From: AP-16 sp963755055
Lineage (GTDB): Bacteria > Pseudomonadota > Alphaproteobacteria > Rhizobiales > Xanthobacteraceae
DNA: 64,000 nucleotides
Assembly: GCA_963755055.1 (NCBI GenBank)
Contig: CAVWIS010000004.1
Span: forward strand, 310,001 to 374,000
Direction: 5' to 3'
The position numbers were made by a program, and so were the translations under genes. Under the pieces are notes generated by a model. It did no database searches and had not been told where the DNA came from. It was given only the letters and a program-made list of their open reading frames with translations. This document shows positions 32,298 to 42,385 of this stretch, in pieces; within the stretch, counting starts at the first letter, position 1; each line of letters starts with the position of its first letter.

Positions 32298-34310
32298 ATG
32301 GCCGAGCCTCCGTTCGCCGAAATGAGTGCCCCGACCGCCGTCCCCCTCGCCGCGGAAACACCACGCGTAAGAGTTGGACTGGTTCAAATCAACTACAGCT
32401 TTTCCGGTCGGTACTTTCTTCCATATCCGGTTGCCCTGCTGCAGGCCTATGTCGAGAAGTTCGCGCGCGAGCCCGGGCGGTTCGAGTTCAAGCCGCCTGT
32501 CTACAAGCGGCGACAGGTTGGACATATCGTGGAATCGCTGGTGGACGCAGACGTCGTCGGCTTCAGCACATACATATGGAACGGCCGGATATCGCTGGAG
32601 GTCGCGCGCCGCTTGAAGGAGCGCAACGATGACGTGATCGTCGTTTTTGGCGGACCTCACGTTCCCGACAACGCGGAGGAGTTTCTTCGGCGCAATCCTT
32701 TCATCGATATTGCCGTCCACAACGAGGGCGAGCGCGCCTTCCTTGCGCTGCTGGAGCAGTATCCGGCCATCCATGCCACCGCGATCGACGGCACCTCCTT
32801 CATAACGGCCGACGGCGTCTATCGTCGCATGCCCAATGCACCTCGCATCCGCGACCTCGACGGAATTCCCTCCCCGTTTCTCTCGGGAGCATTCGACCGC
32901 CTGATGGCGGACAATCCGGGCGACTCGTGGATCGGTCTGTGGGAGACCAATCGCGGCTGCCCGTTCCAATGCACTTTTTGTGATTGGGGCTCGGCGATCG
33001 CGACGAAGGTGAACAAATTCGGCTTCGGGCGCCTGACGCGCGAGATCGACTGGTTCTCCGAGCGCGGGATCGAGTTCATCTATTGCTGCGATGCGAATTT
33101 CGGCATTCTCGGACGCGATATCGACATCGCGACCTATGTTGCCGACAAGAAGCGCGCCACCGGATACCCCCAGGCCTTGTGGGTGCAGGGTACCAAGAAC
33201 GCGACGGACCGCGCCTACAGGACGCAGAAGATCCTGTTCGACGCCGGTTTGAGCAAGGGCGAGGGCGTGGGTCTGGCGTTGCAGAGCCTGGATCGCGACA
33301 CGCTGGTCAACATCAAGCGCGAGAATATCTCCGTCGATACGTACTTCGAGCTGCAGCGTCGCTTTGCCCGGGATTCCGTCGAGACGTACGCGGAGCTGAT
33401 TCTCGGGCTTCCCGGAGAGACCTATCGTTCCTTCGCCGATGGAACGAGCAGGATAATCGAGGGCGGGCAGCACAACAGGATTCGATTCAACAACCTCTCG
33501 ATTCTTCCCAACTCGGAGATGGGGGACCCGGCCTATCTCCAGCGATACGGAATTGTCACCGTCGAATCGAAGAGTGTTTTGCCCGGGCAGCATGGGAGGC
33601 AGGAGGACGACGTCGACGAGGTCCAGAACCTCGTGATCTCGACGGCCGCCATGCCGGCGCCCGAATGGCGGCGCGCGCGCGTGTTCGCGTGGATGACGGC
33701 ACTGCTCCATTTCGACCGGCTGATGCAGATCCCGCTCATTGTCGCCCATGAGCTCAGCGGGATCAGCTATCGGACGATGATCGAATTGGTCATGGACGCG
33801 GACACGCCGCTGCTGGCGGAGATCCGCGACTTTTTTCTTTCCGAGGCGGCATCGATCCAGAGCGGAGGGCCCGAGCATCCGTTTTCTGCGGAATGGCTCG
33901 GCATGTGCTGGCCGACCGACGAATATGCCTTCATCAAGATCATAGCCGATGGAAAGCTCAGCGAGTTCTTCTTCGAGAGCACTGCCCTGCTGAAGAATTT
34001 GATCGCATCGCACGGCGGGTCGACGTCGTTCGCTGCCCTGGATGAAGCCGTGATGCTGAATTATGCCTTGATCAGGCAGCCGTTCGCCTACGACGATGTC
34101 GCGGTGACGACCAGTCACGACATAATCGGATTCTATCGGGCGGTTCTGGCCGGCGAGCGGACGCGGCTCCGCCGCGTGCCGACGACCACGCATATCGAGC
34201 GCTCGAAGACGCCCTACGACGATTTCCAGACGTGGTGTCGAAGGGAGGACTATTTCTACGGCTACCATACGACCGAGCAGATGGAAGACGCGTTGATCGG
34301 CGAGGCTTGA
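32298..34310 (+). CDS. Cobalamin-binding radical SAM enzyme
   Basis: A 670-residue protein. Residues about 20-165 are a B12-binding domain (VGLVQINYSFSGRYFLPYPV at the start; ADVVGFSTYIWN, VIVVFGGPHVP and FIDIAVHNEGE). The radical SAM cluster is NRGCPFQCTFCDW with Cys221-x3-Cys225-x2-Cys228, followed by the barrel (IEFIYCCDANFGI, ELILGLPGETY, ILPNSEMGD). A 200-residue C-terminal extension is of unknown fold. Family members methylate unreactive carbons or make ring contractions and links in peptides and natural products. ATG at 32298; ATG at 32322 is an alternative. The P450 gene follows after 76 bases on the same strand. Confidence 0.88.
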   Translation: MAEPPFAEMSAPTAVPLAAETPRVRVGLVQINYSFSGRYFLPYPVALLQAYVEKFAREPGRFEFKPPVYKRRQVGHIVESLVDADVVGFSTYIWNGRISLEVARRLKERNDDVIVVFGGPHVPDNAEEFLRRNPFIDIAVHNEGERAFLALLEQYPAIHATAIDGTSFITADGVYRRMPNAPRIRDLDGIPSPFLSGAFDRLMADNPGDSWIGLWETNRGCPFQCTFCDWGSAIATKVNKFGFGRLTREIDWFSERGIEFIYCCDANFGILGRDIDIATYVADKKRATGYPQALWVQGTKNATDRAYRTQKILFDAGLSKGEGVGLALQSLDRDTLVNIKRENISVDTYFELQRRFARDSVETYAELILGLPGETYRSFADGTSRIIEGGQHNRIRFNNLSILPNSEMGDPAYLQRYGIVTVESKSVLPGQHGRQEDDVDEVQNLVISTAAMPAPEWRRARVFAWMTALLHFDRLMQIPLIVAHELSGISYRTMIELVMDADTPLLAEIRDFFLSEAASIQSGGPEHPFSAEWLGMCWPTDEYAFIKIIADGKLSEFFFESTALLKNLIASHGGSTSFAALDEAVMLNYALIRQPFAYDDVAVTTSHDIIGFYRAVLAGERTRLRRVPTTTHIERSKTPYDDFQTWCRREDYFYGYHTTEQMEDALIGEA

Positions 34311-34386
34311 AATATTCGAGCCCCGATCCGGCGGAGGTCGTCCGGCCCCGCCGGAACCCGACGAGCCCAAACAGGCGAGGAGTCCT

Positions 34387-35640
34387 TTGACCCAGCCGCT
34401 TGCGACCGCCGAGACCGGGCCGCTCTTCGATCCCCTGTCGCCGGCGGCGATCGCCGATCCCTACCCGTTCTACCATCGGCTCCGCACCATCGATCCGGTA
34501 CATCGCTCGCCGCTCGGCTTCTATGTGCTGAGCCGGCATGCCGACGTGACCTCGGTGCTGCGCGACAGGCGCTTCGGCAAGGATTTCGTCGGCCGCGTCA
34601 CGCGGCGCCATGGCGCCGAATTGCTCGACGAGCCGGTCTATCGCGTGATGCGCCGCTGGATGATGCAGCAGGACCCGCCCGACCACACGCGCCTGCGCGG
34701 CCTGGTCACCCAGGCTTTTTCCGCGCGTCAGGTGGAGGACATGCGGCCGCGCATCCAGGCCATCGTGGATGCGACGTTCGAGCGGATCGCGCCGAAGGGT
34801 CACGCCGACCTGATCGCCGATTTCGCCTTCCGCGTGCCGGTGACGGTGATTTGCGAGTTGCTCGGCATCCCCGCCGAGCAACATGAGATGTTCTCCGCGG
34901 GCGCGCGCGATCCCGACTGGCGGCCGCCCGACGATTTTCGCGCCCGGCTGCTCGACCCGGCTCCGCTCAGCCGCGCCGATCTCGACGCGGCGAACGCCGG
35001 CAACCTGGCGGCTGCGGCCTATTTCCAGGAGCTGTTCGAGATGCGCCGCCGCGAGCCGCGCGACGATCTCACCACCAGGCTGGTGCAGGCCGAGGAGCAG
35101 GGCAGCAAGCTCACCAACGAGGAATTGACCGCCAACGTCATCCTGCTGTTCGGCGCCGGGCACGAGACCACGGTGCACCTGATCGGCAACGGCCTGCTGG
35201 CCCTCTACCGCAATCCGGATCAGCTGAAGCTGCTGCGCGAGGATCCCTCGCTGACGCCCAATGCGATCGAGGAGCTGTTGCGCTACGATTCCTCCGTCCC
35301 GGTCACCGGGCGCACCGCGCTCGAGGATGTCGAAGTCGGCGGGACCGTGATCGCCGGCGGCGAGGTCGTCCTTTGCCTGCTCGGAGCCGCCAATCGCGAT
35401 CCCGCGGTCTATCCGGAGCCCGATCGCCTCGACATCACCCGACGGAACATCCGGCCGCTGTCGTTCGGCGGCGGCATCCATTTCTGCCTGGGCGCCCAGC
35501 TCGCGCGCATCGAGGGCGAGATCGCCATCGCAACCCTGCTGCGGCGGCTGCCCGGCCTTGCGCTCGACGACCTCGAGCACCCCGCGTGGCGCGAGACTTT
35601 CTTCCTGCGCGGGCTGAAAAAGCTGCCGGCGACCTGGTAG
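34387..35640 (+). CDS. Cytochrome P450
   Basis: A 417-residue bacterial class I P450. Heme site FGGGIHFCLGAQLAR at about 360-374, with the Cys thiolate near 367; I-helix AGHETTVHLIGN near 258; ExxR as EELLR near 297. It is soluble, and needs ferredoxin partners that are not encoded here. TTG at 34387 with GAGGAG upstream is the start. It follows the first radical SAM gene and probably hydroxylates or cross-links the same substrate; P450s forming aryl links act on Trp/Tyr/Phe-rich RiPP cores, and the candidate core here has Phe and Trp. Substrate is inference. Confidence 0.93.
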   Translation: MTQPLATAETGPLFDPLSPAAIADPYPFYHRLRTIDPVHRSPLGFYVLSRHADVTSVLRDRRFGKDFVGRVTRRHGAELLDEPVYRVMRRWMMQQDPPDHTRLRGLVTQAFSARQVEDMRPRIQAIVDATFERIAPKGHADLIADFAFRVPVTVICELLGIPAEQHEMFSAGARDPDWRPPDDFRARLLDPAPLSRADLDAANAGNLAAAAYFQELFEMRRREPRDDLTTRLVQAEEQGSKLTNEELTANVILLFGAGHETTVHLIGNGLLALYRNPDQLKLLREDPSLTPNAIEELLRYDSSVPVTGRTALEDVEVGGTVIAGGEVVLCLLGAANRDPAVYPEPDRLDITRRNIRPLSFGGGIHFCLGAQLARIEGEIAIATLLRRLPGLALDDLEHPAWRETFFLRGLKKLPATW

Positions 35641-35643
35641 CCG

Positions 35644-38068
35644 TCAGGGCGGCGGGTCGGAGCGGCGGCCATGACCTGCGCCGGTTGGCCGATCGGGCTC
35701 CGCGACCACGAGACGGTGCCCGCGCCAGTGCCACAACCCGTCGACCAGAGCCAAGGCGCGAATCGCATAGGTATGCGGGACGACCCGGTCGCCCGTCGGC
35801 ATCAGCCGCACCACAAATCTGCGCACCGCCCGCGGCGGCAGTCTGACCCGAAGCGTCGGGAAATCCGGACGAAGACCATGTCCGGTCAGATTCACCGACG
35901 CATGCAGCGCCCCGCGCAGCTCGCGATCTCCCCACGGATTGCCGACCCAAATCCCCACGTCGAGCGACTGTCCCGGTGCTGCCGCCTGCGGTGCATCGAT
36001 GCCGTTGAGGATCGAGGGGATGTCAACGGGCCTGTCCTCGATGATGAAGCAGCACAGGGGGCAATCGTAGCATGATCGCCATCCGACGGAGCCGCTGCGA
36101 TAGTCGCGTGCCAGCAGCGTTCCGCCGCCGCAAAGGGGGCAAGGCCCGACCTCGGTCCTGACCCTGTCCATCTCGACCTGCCACAAGATGGCCGGCAAAT
36201 AGACATTCGACAAAGTCGAGACCTTGGCGGCTATTGTGGACACGCAGGCCGCCTGAGCGATTTCCCACAGCGCCTCTGCTTCCGCACAAATCCTCATGGC
36301 GCGATACGGGTCTTGCCTGACCGTCCGGCCGTTCGCCTGCACCAGGTCGGATCCAAGCTTGATGACGTGCTCACCCGCGATCTCGACGCCCGCCCATCCC
36401 TCTCTCGCCGAGGAATCCAGATAGCGCGGTGCCGCGCTCACGGCGCGGCGCACAGCCTGGATCGACGCGGGGGAAAACCCGATCGGTCGTCGACGCTCGG
36501 CGCGAACGGAGGTCGGTCCGCCGTCGGTGGTGCGAACGGCGAACCAGGCGGTCTGCGCCCGTGGCCCGGAAACCCACACGGACTCCGCGACATCGCAGGC
36601 TTCGGTCTCCGACCACACATACAGCACATCCGCGCCGTCGGGAGCGCCACGACCCAGTCGCGCACGGGCGAAGGGCGCTCGGCCCTCGGGAAGCGTCAGG
36701 CGCCAGGAGGCCACGGCGCCCTCGCCCCGCCTGTTGACGGGCTCGACGGTGGCGTCGACCACCCATGGCGTCGGATCGACCGCAATGGGGAGATCCGGAT
36801 CACCGAACAGAACGAAGCTCGAAGCAGGATTCGGCCCGCGTATGGTTGCATTGAGTTGTCGGGCCCACTGTCCCATCGTCGTGCATCCGGCGAGAGTTCG
36901 CCAGCATCTCGAAGCCGTTGGCTCCGAGCGGGACGACCATACCGTCCCCGACGAGCACGGCGCTCGGATGTCCGGCCGCCGCCAGGAAGCCGACGGCGGC
37001 GTTTCCCCAATCCCAATAGTCCGCCTGCAGGCTGATGGCGTCGCAGGCGTCGACGACCATGATCCGGGCGTTGAAGCGGCGCGGATCGAACTGCAGGAAC
37101 TGGGGTCCGACGCAGGCGAAGTTCGCGACACAGCTTTCGATCGGCTGCTCGGGCTTTGTCGTGATCCGGCGGGCGGTGCACAGGAGTCCTTTGCCGGCGC
37201 AATAGCTGCGCCCGTGCGCCTTGATCACGAGCATGCGGCGCCTCGATCCGGCAAAGCGCGGCATCCGCTCGCGCGACAGCGTGCTGAGAGGCCGGGTTTG
37301 CACGCCCGCCGGCGCCGCAGGGTTCCGCACCATGCCGGCACCTTCCTGCCGCCGGCTGCGGCCGCCTGGAGGCGCGTCCTCATCTACGAAGCACACCTCG
37401 CCACCCGCGTAGTAGTCCATGATCGGCTGCCGCAGCACGGATTTCGCCGCCAGCTGGGTCACGGCGCCCTCGTCCACGCCGGTTACAATTCCGAACGGCG
37501 GCAGCTCGATCTCGTCGTCGCACGCGCGCAAGGCGTGGATGAGAGAGCCGAGGTACCGGGTCGGCGACAGGGTCAATATCTGTGGCCCGAGCAGAGCCGG
37601 CGTCACGAAGATCATGCTGCGCGGCGCATATCGCCTGACGAGTCCCGCGATCCGCTGCGGCGTGATTTCGGCGGGAAGCGGTGCAAAGCGCTTGCCTGTC
37701 CCCAGGCAGAGCAGGGCGGCGGCGGCGAGACACAATGGGGTACCGGCGGCCACGCAGAGCGCCTTGCCCGGAGCTTGCGGTTTGCGATCCTTCAGGAAAT
37801 CCCGAATGCGCCCGATCGATCCGGCGATCGGGACCGGACCGGGCTCGTCGGAATGCGATATCCGCAGGGGCCCGAATCCCCTGAGCTCCGATTGATCCCG
37901 CGCCAGCACCGGGACCGGGGAGCACCTGCCTTGCGCCACCGCCTGCGCGATCGCACGGATGTAGCCGTCGGGGTCGCCAACCCGCAGCAGCGCCGCCGCT
38001 GTGGTCTTTTTCCGATCGCGGGGGCCGATCAACGTCCCGAGCTTCGGCTGGCGCGTGGCCGGCAACAA
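35644..38068 (-). CDS. Gingipain/CHAT-like cysteine protease with C-terminal zinc ribbon (frameshifted)
   Basis: About 807 residues over two frames joined by removing one base near 36895. The first part has IMVVDACDA (candidate nucleophile Cys342), VIKAHGRSYC (candidate His285), then GHPSAVLVGDG and, after the frame change, TMGQWARQLNA and FVLFGDPDLPI. This order (His-Gly, then a strand ending in D-A-C, then a G-D-P segment) is that of C25 gingipain and CHAT/caspase-like peptidases. Near residue 640 CPLCGGGT and, some 20 residues later, CYDCPLC form a zinc ribbon. No signal peptide is seen, so action is cytoplasmic. The start is weak (TTG 38068). It converges on the P450 gene, with 3 bases between their stops, and may cut the leader. 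Confidence 0.6.
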
Positions 38069-38128
38069 CCGGCCTCGGAACCGATCAGGGCGGAAAGCCG
38101 CTTCGCCGGAACATGCTCCAGGGAAGCA

Positions 38129-38254
38129 CTAGAGCGCCTTCCGATCAGGTCGACCATGAAATCGGATAGGGCGTGGCCGGAAAGCGCTCTAGATTCAACA
38201 CTTGTCGCATTTCCATTCGGAAAACCGGCGTCCACTTTTCCGGGAAATGCTCTA
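38129..38254. repeat. Rhizobiales-type dispersed repeat (two palindromic halves)
   Basis: CTAGAGCGCCTTCCG (38129) pairs with CGGAAAGCGCTCTAG (ends 38192), and a second part with GGAAAACCGG and CCACTTTTCCGGGAAATGCTCT follows up to the stop of trpS. Words like AGAGCGCTTTCCGG and CACTTTTCCGG...ATGCTCTA belong to very common intergenic repeats in Bradyrhizobium and relatives. It separates the protease gene from the tRNA synthetase gene and may end transcription. Confidence 0.7.
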
Positions 38255-39278
38255 CGGACGGAATGCGTCATATGAGATGCCCATGGCGCGGCGCACCTGT
38301 GCCAGCGTATCGGCGGCGGCCTCCCTCGCCCGGCGGGTTCCTTCGCGAAGGACCTCGTGAATGTACCCGCGGTCGCTTTCCAATTCACGCCGGATCTTTC
38401 TGGCCTCGGCGAACCGCTCGATGAGGATACCCTCCAGCCGCTTCTTGATGGTGGAGTCTCCCAGCCCGCCTCGGCGGTAGTGTTGCTTCAGCTCCTCGAG
38501 CTGCGCGGCGTCCGGGTCGAACGCATCGAGGAACGTGAACACCACGTTTCCCTCGACGGTGCCCGGATCGCTCACTTTCAAGTGGTTCGGATCGGTGAAC
38601 ATCATGTGCACCGCGCTGCGGACTTCCTGCTCGGAGGCCGATATGTCGAGGGCATTGCCGAGGGATTTTCCCATCTTTGCCGACCCGTCGATGCCCGGCA
38701 GCCGGGCGACCTTCGCCAACGGAGCGCTGACCTCCGGAAATATCTGTGCGCCGTACAGATTGTGGAATCTCCGGATGATCTCGTTGGTCTGCTCGATCAT
38801 CGGTACCTGATCCTCCCCCACCGGGACGGTATCGGCCCGCACCGAGGTGATGTCGGCGGCCTGGCTGATGGGATAGCAGAAGAACCCCACCGGAATATTG
38901 CGTTGAAAGCTCTTCTGCTTGATCTCGTCCTTCACGGTCGGATTGCGCTCGAGTTCGGGCAACGGTCACGAGATTCGAATAGTACGAGGTCAGTTCGTAC
39001 AGCTCGGGAACCAGGGACTGGACGAAGATCACCGAAAGCGCGGGATCTATCCCGCACGACAGATAGTCGATCGTGACCTCGATGATGTTGGTCTTGACCT
39101 TGTCGATGTCGTCGTAGTTGTCGGTCAGCGCCTGGCCGTCCGCGATGATGATGTACTGGTCGAAATCGTGCTGCATCTTCACGCGGTTGGCGAGCGAGCC
39201 CACGTAATGACCCATGTGCAACCGACCCGTGGGCCGGTCACCGGTCAGAATGACACCTTTCTTGCCGTTCTTCGCCAT
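38252..39278 (-). CDS. trpS: Tryptophanyl-tRNA synthetase, LTGDRPTG type (frameshifted)
   Basis: About 341 residues after removal of one extra base at 38954-38955, which joins NLVTVAR to LERNPTVKDEI. Class I signatures are HMGH (in GVILTGDRPTGRLHMGHYVG) and KMGKSLGNA. IPVGFFCYPISQAADIT and GEDQVPMIEQTNEI are the amino-acid and tRNA-binding segments. This LTGDRPTG form is the one I associate with Firmicutes, Bacteroidetes and antibiotic-resistant second copies; alphaproteobacterial housekeeping enzymes read FSGVQPTG. It may therefore be a cluster-specific copy giving resistance or supplying Trp-tRNA. ATG at 39278. It is divergent from the second radical SAM gene. Confidence 0.85.
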
Positions 39279-39577
39279 GTCAGTTGGACCTTGATCCACC
39301 GATTGCTGAATTGGAGAGCGCCCCGACGACCGCGCGGGTCTGCTACTCGACCACAGGCTATACGGGAAGACCACTGTCAAGTACAGTGTGCTCGAGCCGC
39401 GCGATCTACTGCCAGATATTCGGCGGCCGGGAGTCTCGTCGCCGCATTGACGAAGAACGGGACGCCGCGGAAATGCCGGAGCATTTCCGCCCGCCCGCGG
39501 CTTCCACGGAACCCGTCCGTCTGCTATCCTGAGCCTCGTTCCAGGCCCATCCGAGAACGCCGGGACAGGTGTCTGCG

Positions 39578-41239
39578 ATGCTCGATCTCAGTTTGCTTCG
39601 CGACCATGGCAATTTTTCGGTGACTGCCGGTCCTCCGCGGTTCGCCCTCGTCCATCATGGCTTCAGGACCACGCAGGTCGAGATCATGGATCGCCGCAGA
39701 TCCAAATTCTCGCCGCGATACGCCTCGCTCGGCCTGCTCAATCTCGCCCGCTCGCTCCAGGTCGATTTCGAGAACGGTCGCATCCCGTACGCACCGGAGT
39801 TGCGGTATTTCGACGAGGATTGCTACGAGGACGACGATGACATGGCGAGAGCGCTGGCCGAATGGCTGCGCCCGGCGAAAGCCCGCTTCATCCTCGCGGG
39901 CATCTACACGCTGGCGGTCGAGCGGACCGCGGCGCTGCTGACGAGGATGGACCCCACGGCATTTTGCATCGTTGCCGGGGGCGCCCACCCGACGGTCGCT
40001 CCGCAGGTCGACTACGCGCACATCGTGGTGAGAGGCGAAGGCGGGGTGGCCCTCCGCCATATCGTGAACAACCTCTTGCAACCTTCTTTCGGCGAGGGAC
40101 CCGAGGCGCGAGGCATCTGCTTCCAGCTCGACGGCAACCCGAAAACGAGCGGACCGGCCTTCGACAACTCCCTGGCGAGCATTCCGCCCCCGGCATTCGC
40201 CTTCGAGCTGTGCCAGCCGCAGGCCGGTCTCTCCGAGCCGCTGCGCGAGCGCTGGTGGAAGGCGGTGGGAAACTCGGCGCAGATCTACATCTGTACGCAG
40301 AGCTGCCGCGCACGATGCACCTTTTGCTCGACCTACCTCATTCACGGCCGCCTGGTCTCGCGACCGGTGGATTTCATCCGCGCCGATCTCGACTACATGG
40401 TCGATGAGTTCGGTCACGACTGCATCCACTTTCAGGACGACGACCTGCTGCAGCACGAGCAATTCGACCAGCTCATGGACCTGCTGGCCGCGAGAGGGGT
40501 TGCGTGGACCTGCAATGCCCGTTCCGAGTTCATCACCGCTGCCCTCGCCCGACAGATGTTTGCGGCGGGATGCCGGAGAGTGTTTCTCGGCGTGGAGTCG
40601 CTGGATCAGCGAAGCCTGGACTACTATCGCAAGGCGACAACCGTCGCGATGAACCAGGTCGCCGTCAGGGAGCTGGACGCCGCCGGCATCGCGGTGGTGT
40701 GCGGCTTCATCATCGGTGCTCCTCACGATACTCTGGAAAGCAGCCTGGCGGATATCGATCGCGTATTGGCTTTGCCGGTCTATTTCCTGAGCGCCAGCAT
40801 CCTGACGCCGGATGTCGGCACCGTCGAGTATCTTCGCGCCAGAAAGACGATCCCCGCGCTGCGCCTGCTCGGAGACGAGGGCTCGCATGTGAACATCAAG
40901 CCGCGGCCGGAGATCTTCGGCACCGCTCCGCCCTACGGAATGCCGACCGTCTGCGACGCCCTGTCGAAGGAAGAGCTGAACGAGCTGTACGAGCTTGCCT
41001 GCTGCGAGTTCTTTCTCCGCGAGACCGCATTCGAGCGGATCAAGGGCTACACTCCGCCCGAGCGAATGAATGAAGTGCTGGCCTGGTACGAGTGGACCGA
41101 GCAACGCGCCGGCAGGCTGGCCAACTCTGCCCGTCAGGAGCCGGTGCGGGAGCGGGCCACCGCGCTGGTCGCGAAATCTCGCAGTCGGTCGTCGTGGACC
41201 GCCGCGCCCGAGCAGATACGCGCGTCGCTTGCGGTGTGA
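39578..41239 (+). CDS. Second cobalamin-type radical SAM enzyme
   Basis: A 553-residue protein. The N-terminal 200 residues form a B12-binding-like domain (FILAGIYTLAVERTAALLTR, CIVAGGAHPTVAPQVDYAHI). The cluster motif is CTQSCRARCTFCSTY with Cys243-x3-Cys247-x2-Cys250. The barrel continues with CIHFQDDDLL, CNARSEFIT, RVFLGVESLDQRSLDYYRKA and VVCGFIIGAPHDT, which match the B12-dependent radical SAM layout. ATG at 39578 follows an AGG at good distance; GTG at 39569 is possible. The dioxygenase gene follows after 31 bases, then the peptide transporter, as one operon. Substrate unknown; C-methylation or C-C bond formation is the family norm. Confidence 0.87.
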   Translation: MLDLSLLRDHGNFSVTAGPPRFALVHHGFRTTQVEIMDRRRSKFSPRYASLGLLNLARSLQVDFENGRIPYAPELRYFDEDCYEDDDDMARALAEWLRPAKARFILAGIYTLAVERTAALLTRMDPTAFCIVAGGAHPTVAPQVDYAHIVVRGEGGVALRHIVNNLLQPSFGEGPEARGICFQLDGNPKTSGPAFDNSLASIPPPAFAFELCQPQAGLSEPLRERWWKAVGNSAQIYICTQSCRARCTFCSTYLIHGRLVSRPVDFIRADLDYMVDEFGHDCIHFQDDDLLQHEQFDQLMDLLAARGVAWTCNARSEFITAALARQMFAAGCRRVFLGVESLDQRSLDYYRKATTVAMNQVAVRELDAAGIAVVCGFIIGAPHDTLESSLADIDRVLALPVYFLSASILTPDVGTVEYLRARKTIPALRLLGDEGSHVNIKPRPEIFGTAPPYGMPTVCDALSKEELNELYELACCEFFLRETAFERIKGYTPPERMNEVLAWYEWTEQRAGRLANSARQEPVRERATALVAKSRSRSSWTAAPEQIRASLAV

Positions 41240-41270
41240 GCGTTCTGCTGTCGCAACAGAGAGGCTGAAG

Positions 41271-42248
41271 ATGACCGCACCAGCAGCACGGCATGAGCAA
41301 CATCTGGCGCATTACGAGGAGCACGGCTACGTGATCGTCGAAGGTCTTCTCGACCCCGACGTCGATCTTCGACCCGTGGTCGACGAATACGCGGGCGTTG
41401 TCGACCGTCTCGCAAAGTCGTGGCTCGAGGAAGGCAGGATTACCGCCTATGATTGCGGACAGCCGCTTGCCGACCGGCTGCTCCACCTCCTGGACGAGAC
41501 CGAGGGCAGCTGCTTCCAGCACCTGGACATATCGCTGCCGCTGGACAACGACATCCGCGAAGATACTCCGATGCATCTCGGGCCGGCCGTATTCGGGCTG
41601 CTGAGGAACCCGCGCCTGCTGGACGCGGTGGAGTCGTTCGTCGGTCCGGAGATCTACTCCAACCCGGTTCAACACATGCGCGTCAAGCCGCCCGAGCGCG
41701 ATATCTCCGAGAAGGGACGAGAGCAGTGCCTGATCGTGAAGACCTTTTGGCACCAGGACCAGGCGGTCATAACCGAGGAGGCGGACAATTCCAACGTCGT
41801 GAGCGTATGGTTCCCCGTCATGGACGTCACCGAGGCGCACGGTTGCCTGGTTGTCGTCCCCGGCAGCCACAAGAAGGGGCTGGCGCACCATTGCCGCACC
41901 CCGAACCTGAACGGCATTCCGGAGGCGCTCGTCGGCGACCAGCGGCTTCCCCTGCCCATGAAGCGAGGCGACGTGCTGTTTCTGAACAAGCTGACCTATC
42001 ACGCTTCGTTGCCCAATGTCAGCGATGAGGTGCGGTGGAGCTTCGACGTGCGCTACAATCCGACCGGCCAGCCGACAGGCCGTCCCTGGTTCCCCGGTTT
42101 CGTTGCCCGCAGCAGGGCTCACCCGGAGTCGGAAATGGCCGACCACCAGGTCTGGGCGGATGCTTGGCGCCAAACTCGCGCGGCGCTCGCCGACAAGGAA
42201 CGACCCAGCTTTTTCCGGTGGGACCCGAACGACCCGCGTTGTGCCTGA
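41271..42248 (+). CDS. Phytanoyl-CoA dioxygenase-family Fe(II)/2-oxoglutarate oxygenase
   Basis: A 325-residue PhyH-type oxygenase. The start HLAHYEEHGYVIVEGLLDPD is the family N-terminus. The facial triad is likely His161 and Asp163 (FWHQDQ) and His244 (LTYHASLPN), with an Arg in VRWSFDVRY to bind 2-oxoglutarate. GCLVVVPGSHKKG is the usual strand before the distal His. It hydroxylates an unactivated carbon with release of CO2. ATG at 41271. It lies between the second radical SAM gene and the transporter gene, so it probably acts on the cluster product. Confidence 0.88.
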   Translation: MTAPAARHEQHLAHYEEHGYVIVEGLLDPDVDLRPVVDEYAGVVDRLAKSWLEEGRITAYDCGQPLADRLLHLLDETEGSCFQHLDISLPLDNDIREDTPMHLGPAVFGLLRNPRLLDAVESFVGPEIYSNPVQHMRVKPPERDISEKGREQCLIVKTFWHQDQAVITEEADNSNVVSVWFPVMDVTEAHGCLVVVPGSHKKGLAHHCRTPNLNGIPEALVGDQRLPLPMKRGDVLFLNKLTYHASLPNVSDEVRWSFDVRYNPTGQPTGRPWFPGFVARSRAHPESEMADHQVWADAWRQTRAALADKERPSFFRWDPNDPRCA

Positions 42249-42385
42249 ACGCGGCATGGCGGCACCGCGGTCTGCAGAACCGCCCGACCCCTTTTTCCCG
42301 CTGCCGCCGCAGCGAGCCTCCGGTCGGCGTCCCCGGCGCAGCCCCATAGCTCGCCGGTCGTCCTGCCTTCGTGCCGGAAAACATC

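Noticed and set aside
36429..37035. Plus-strand frames within the protease gene
   Set aside because: They are antisense to the zinc ribbon and protease domains, which carry coherent motifs on the minus strand.
38252..39278. Treating the TrpRS as ordinary housekeeping
   Set aside because: The LTGDRPTG signature and its place between cluster genes do not fit the usual alphaproteobacterial enzyme; still, without the rest of the genome it cannot be excluded.
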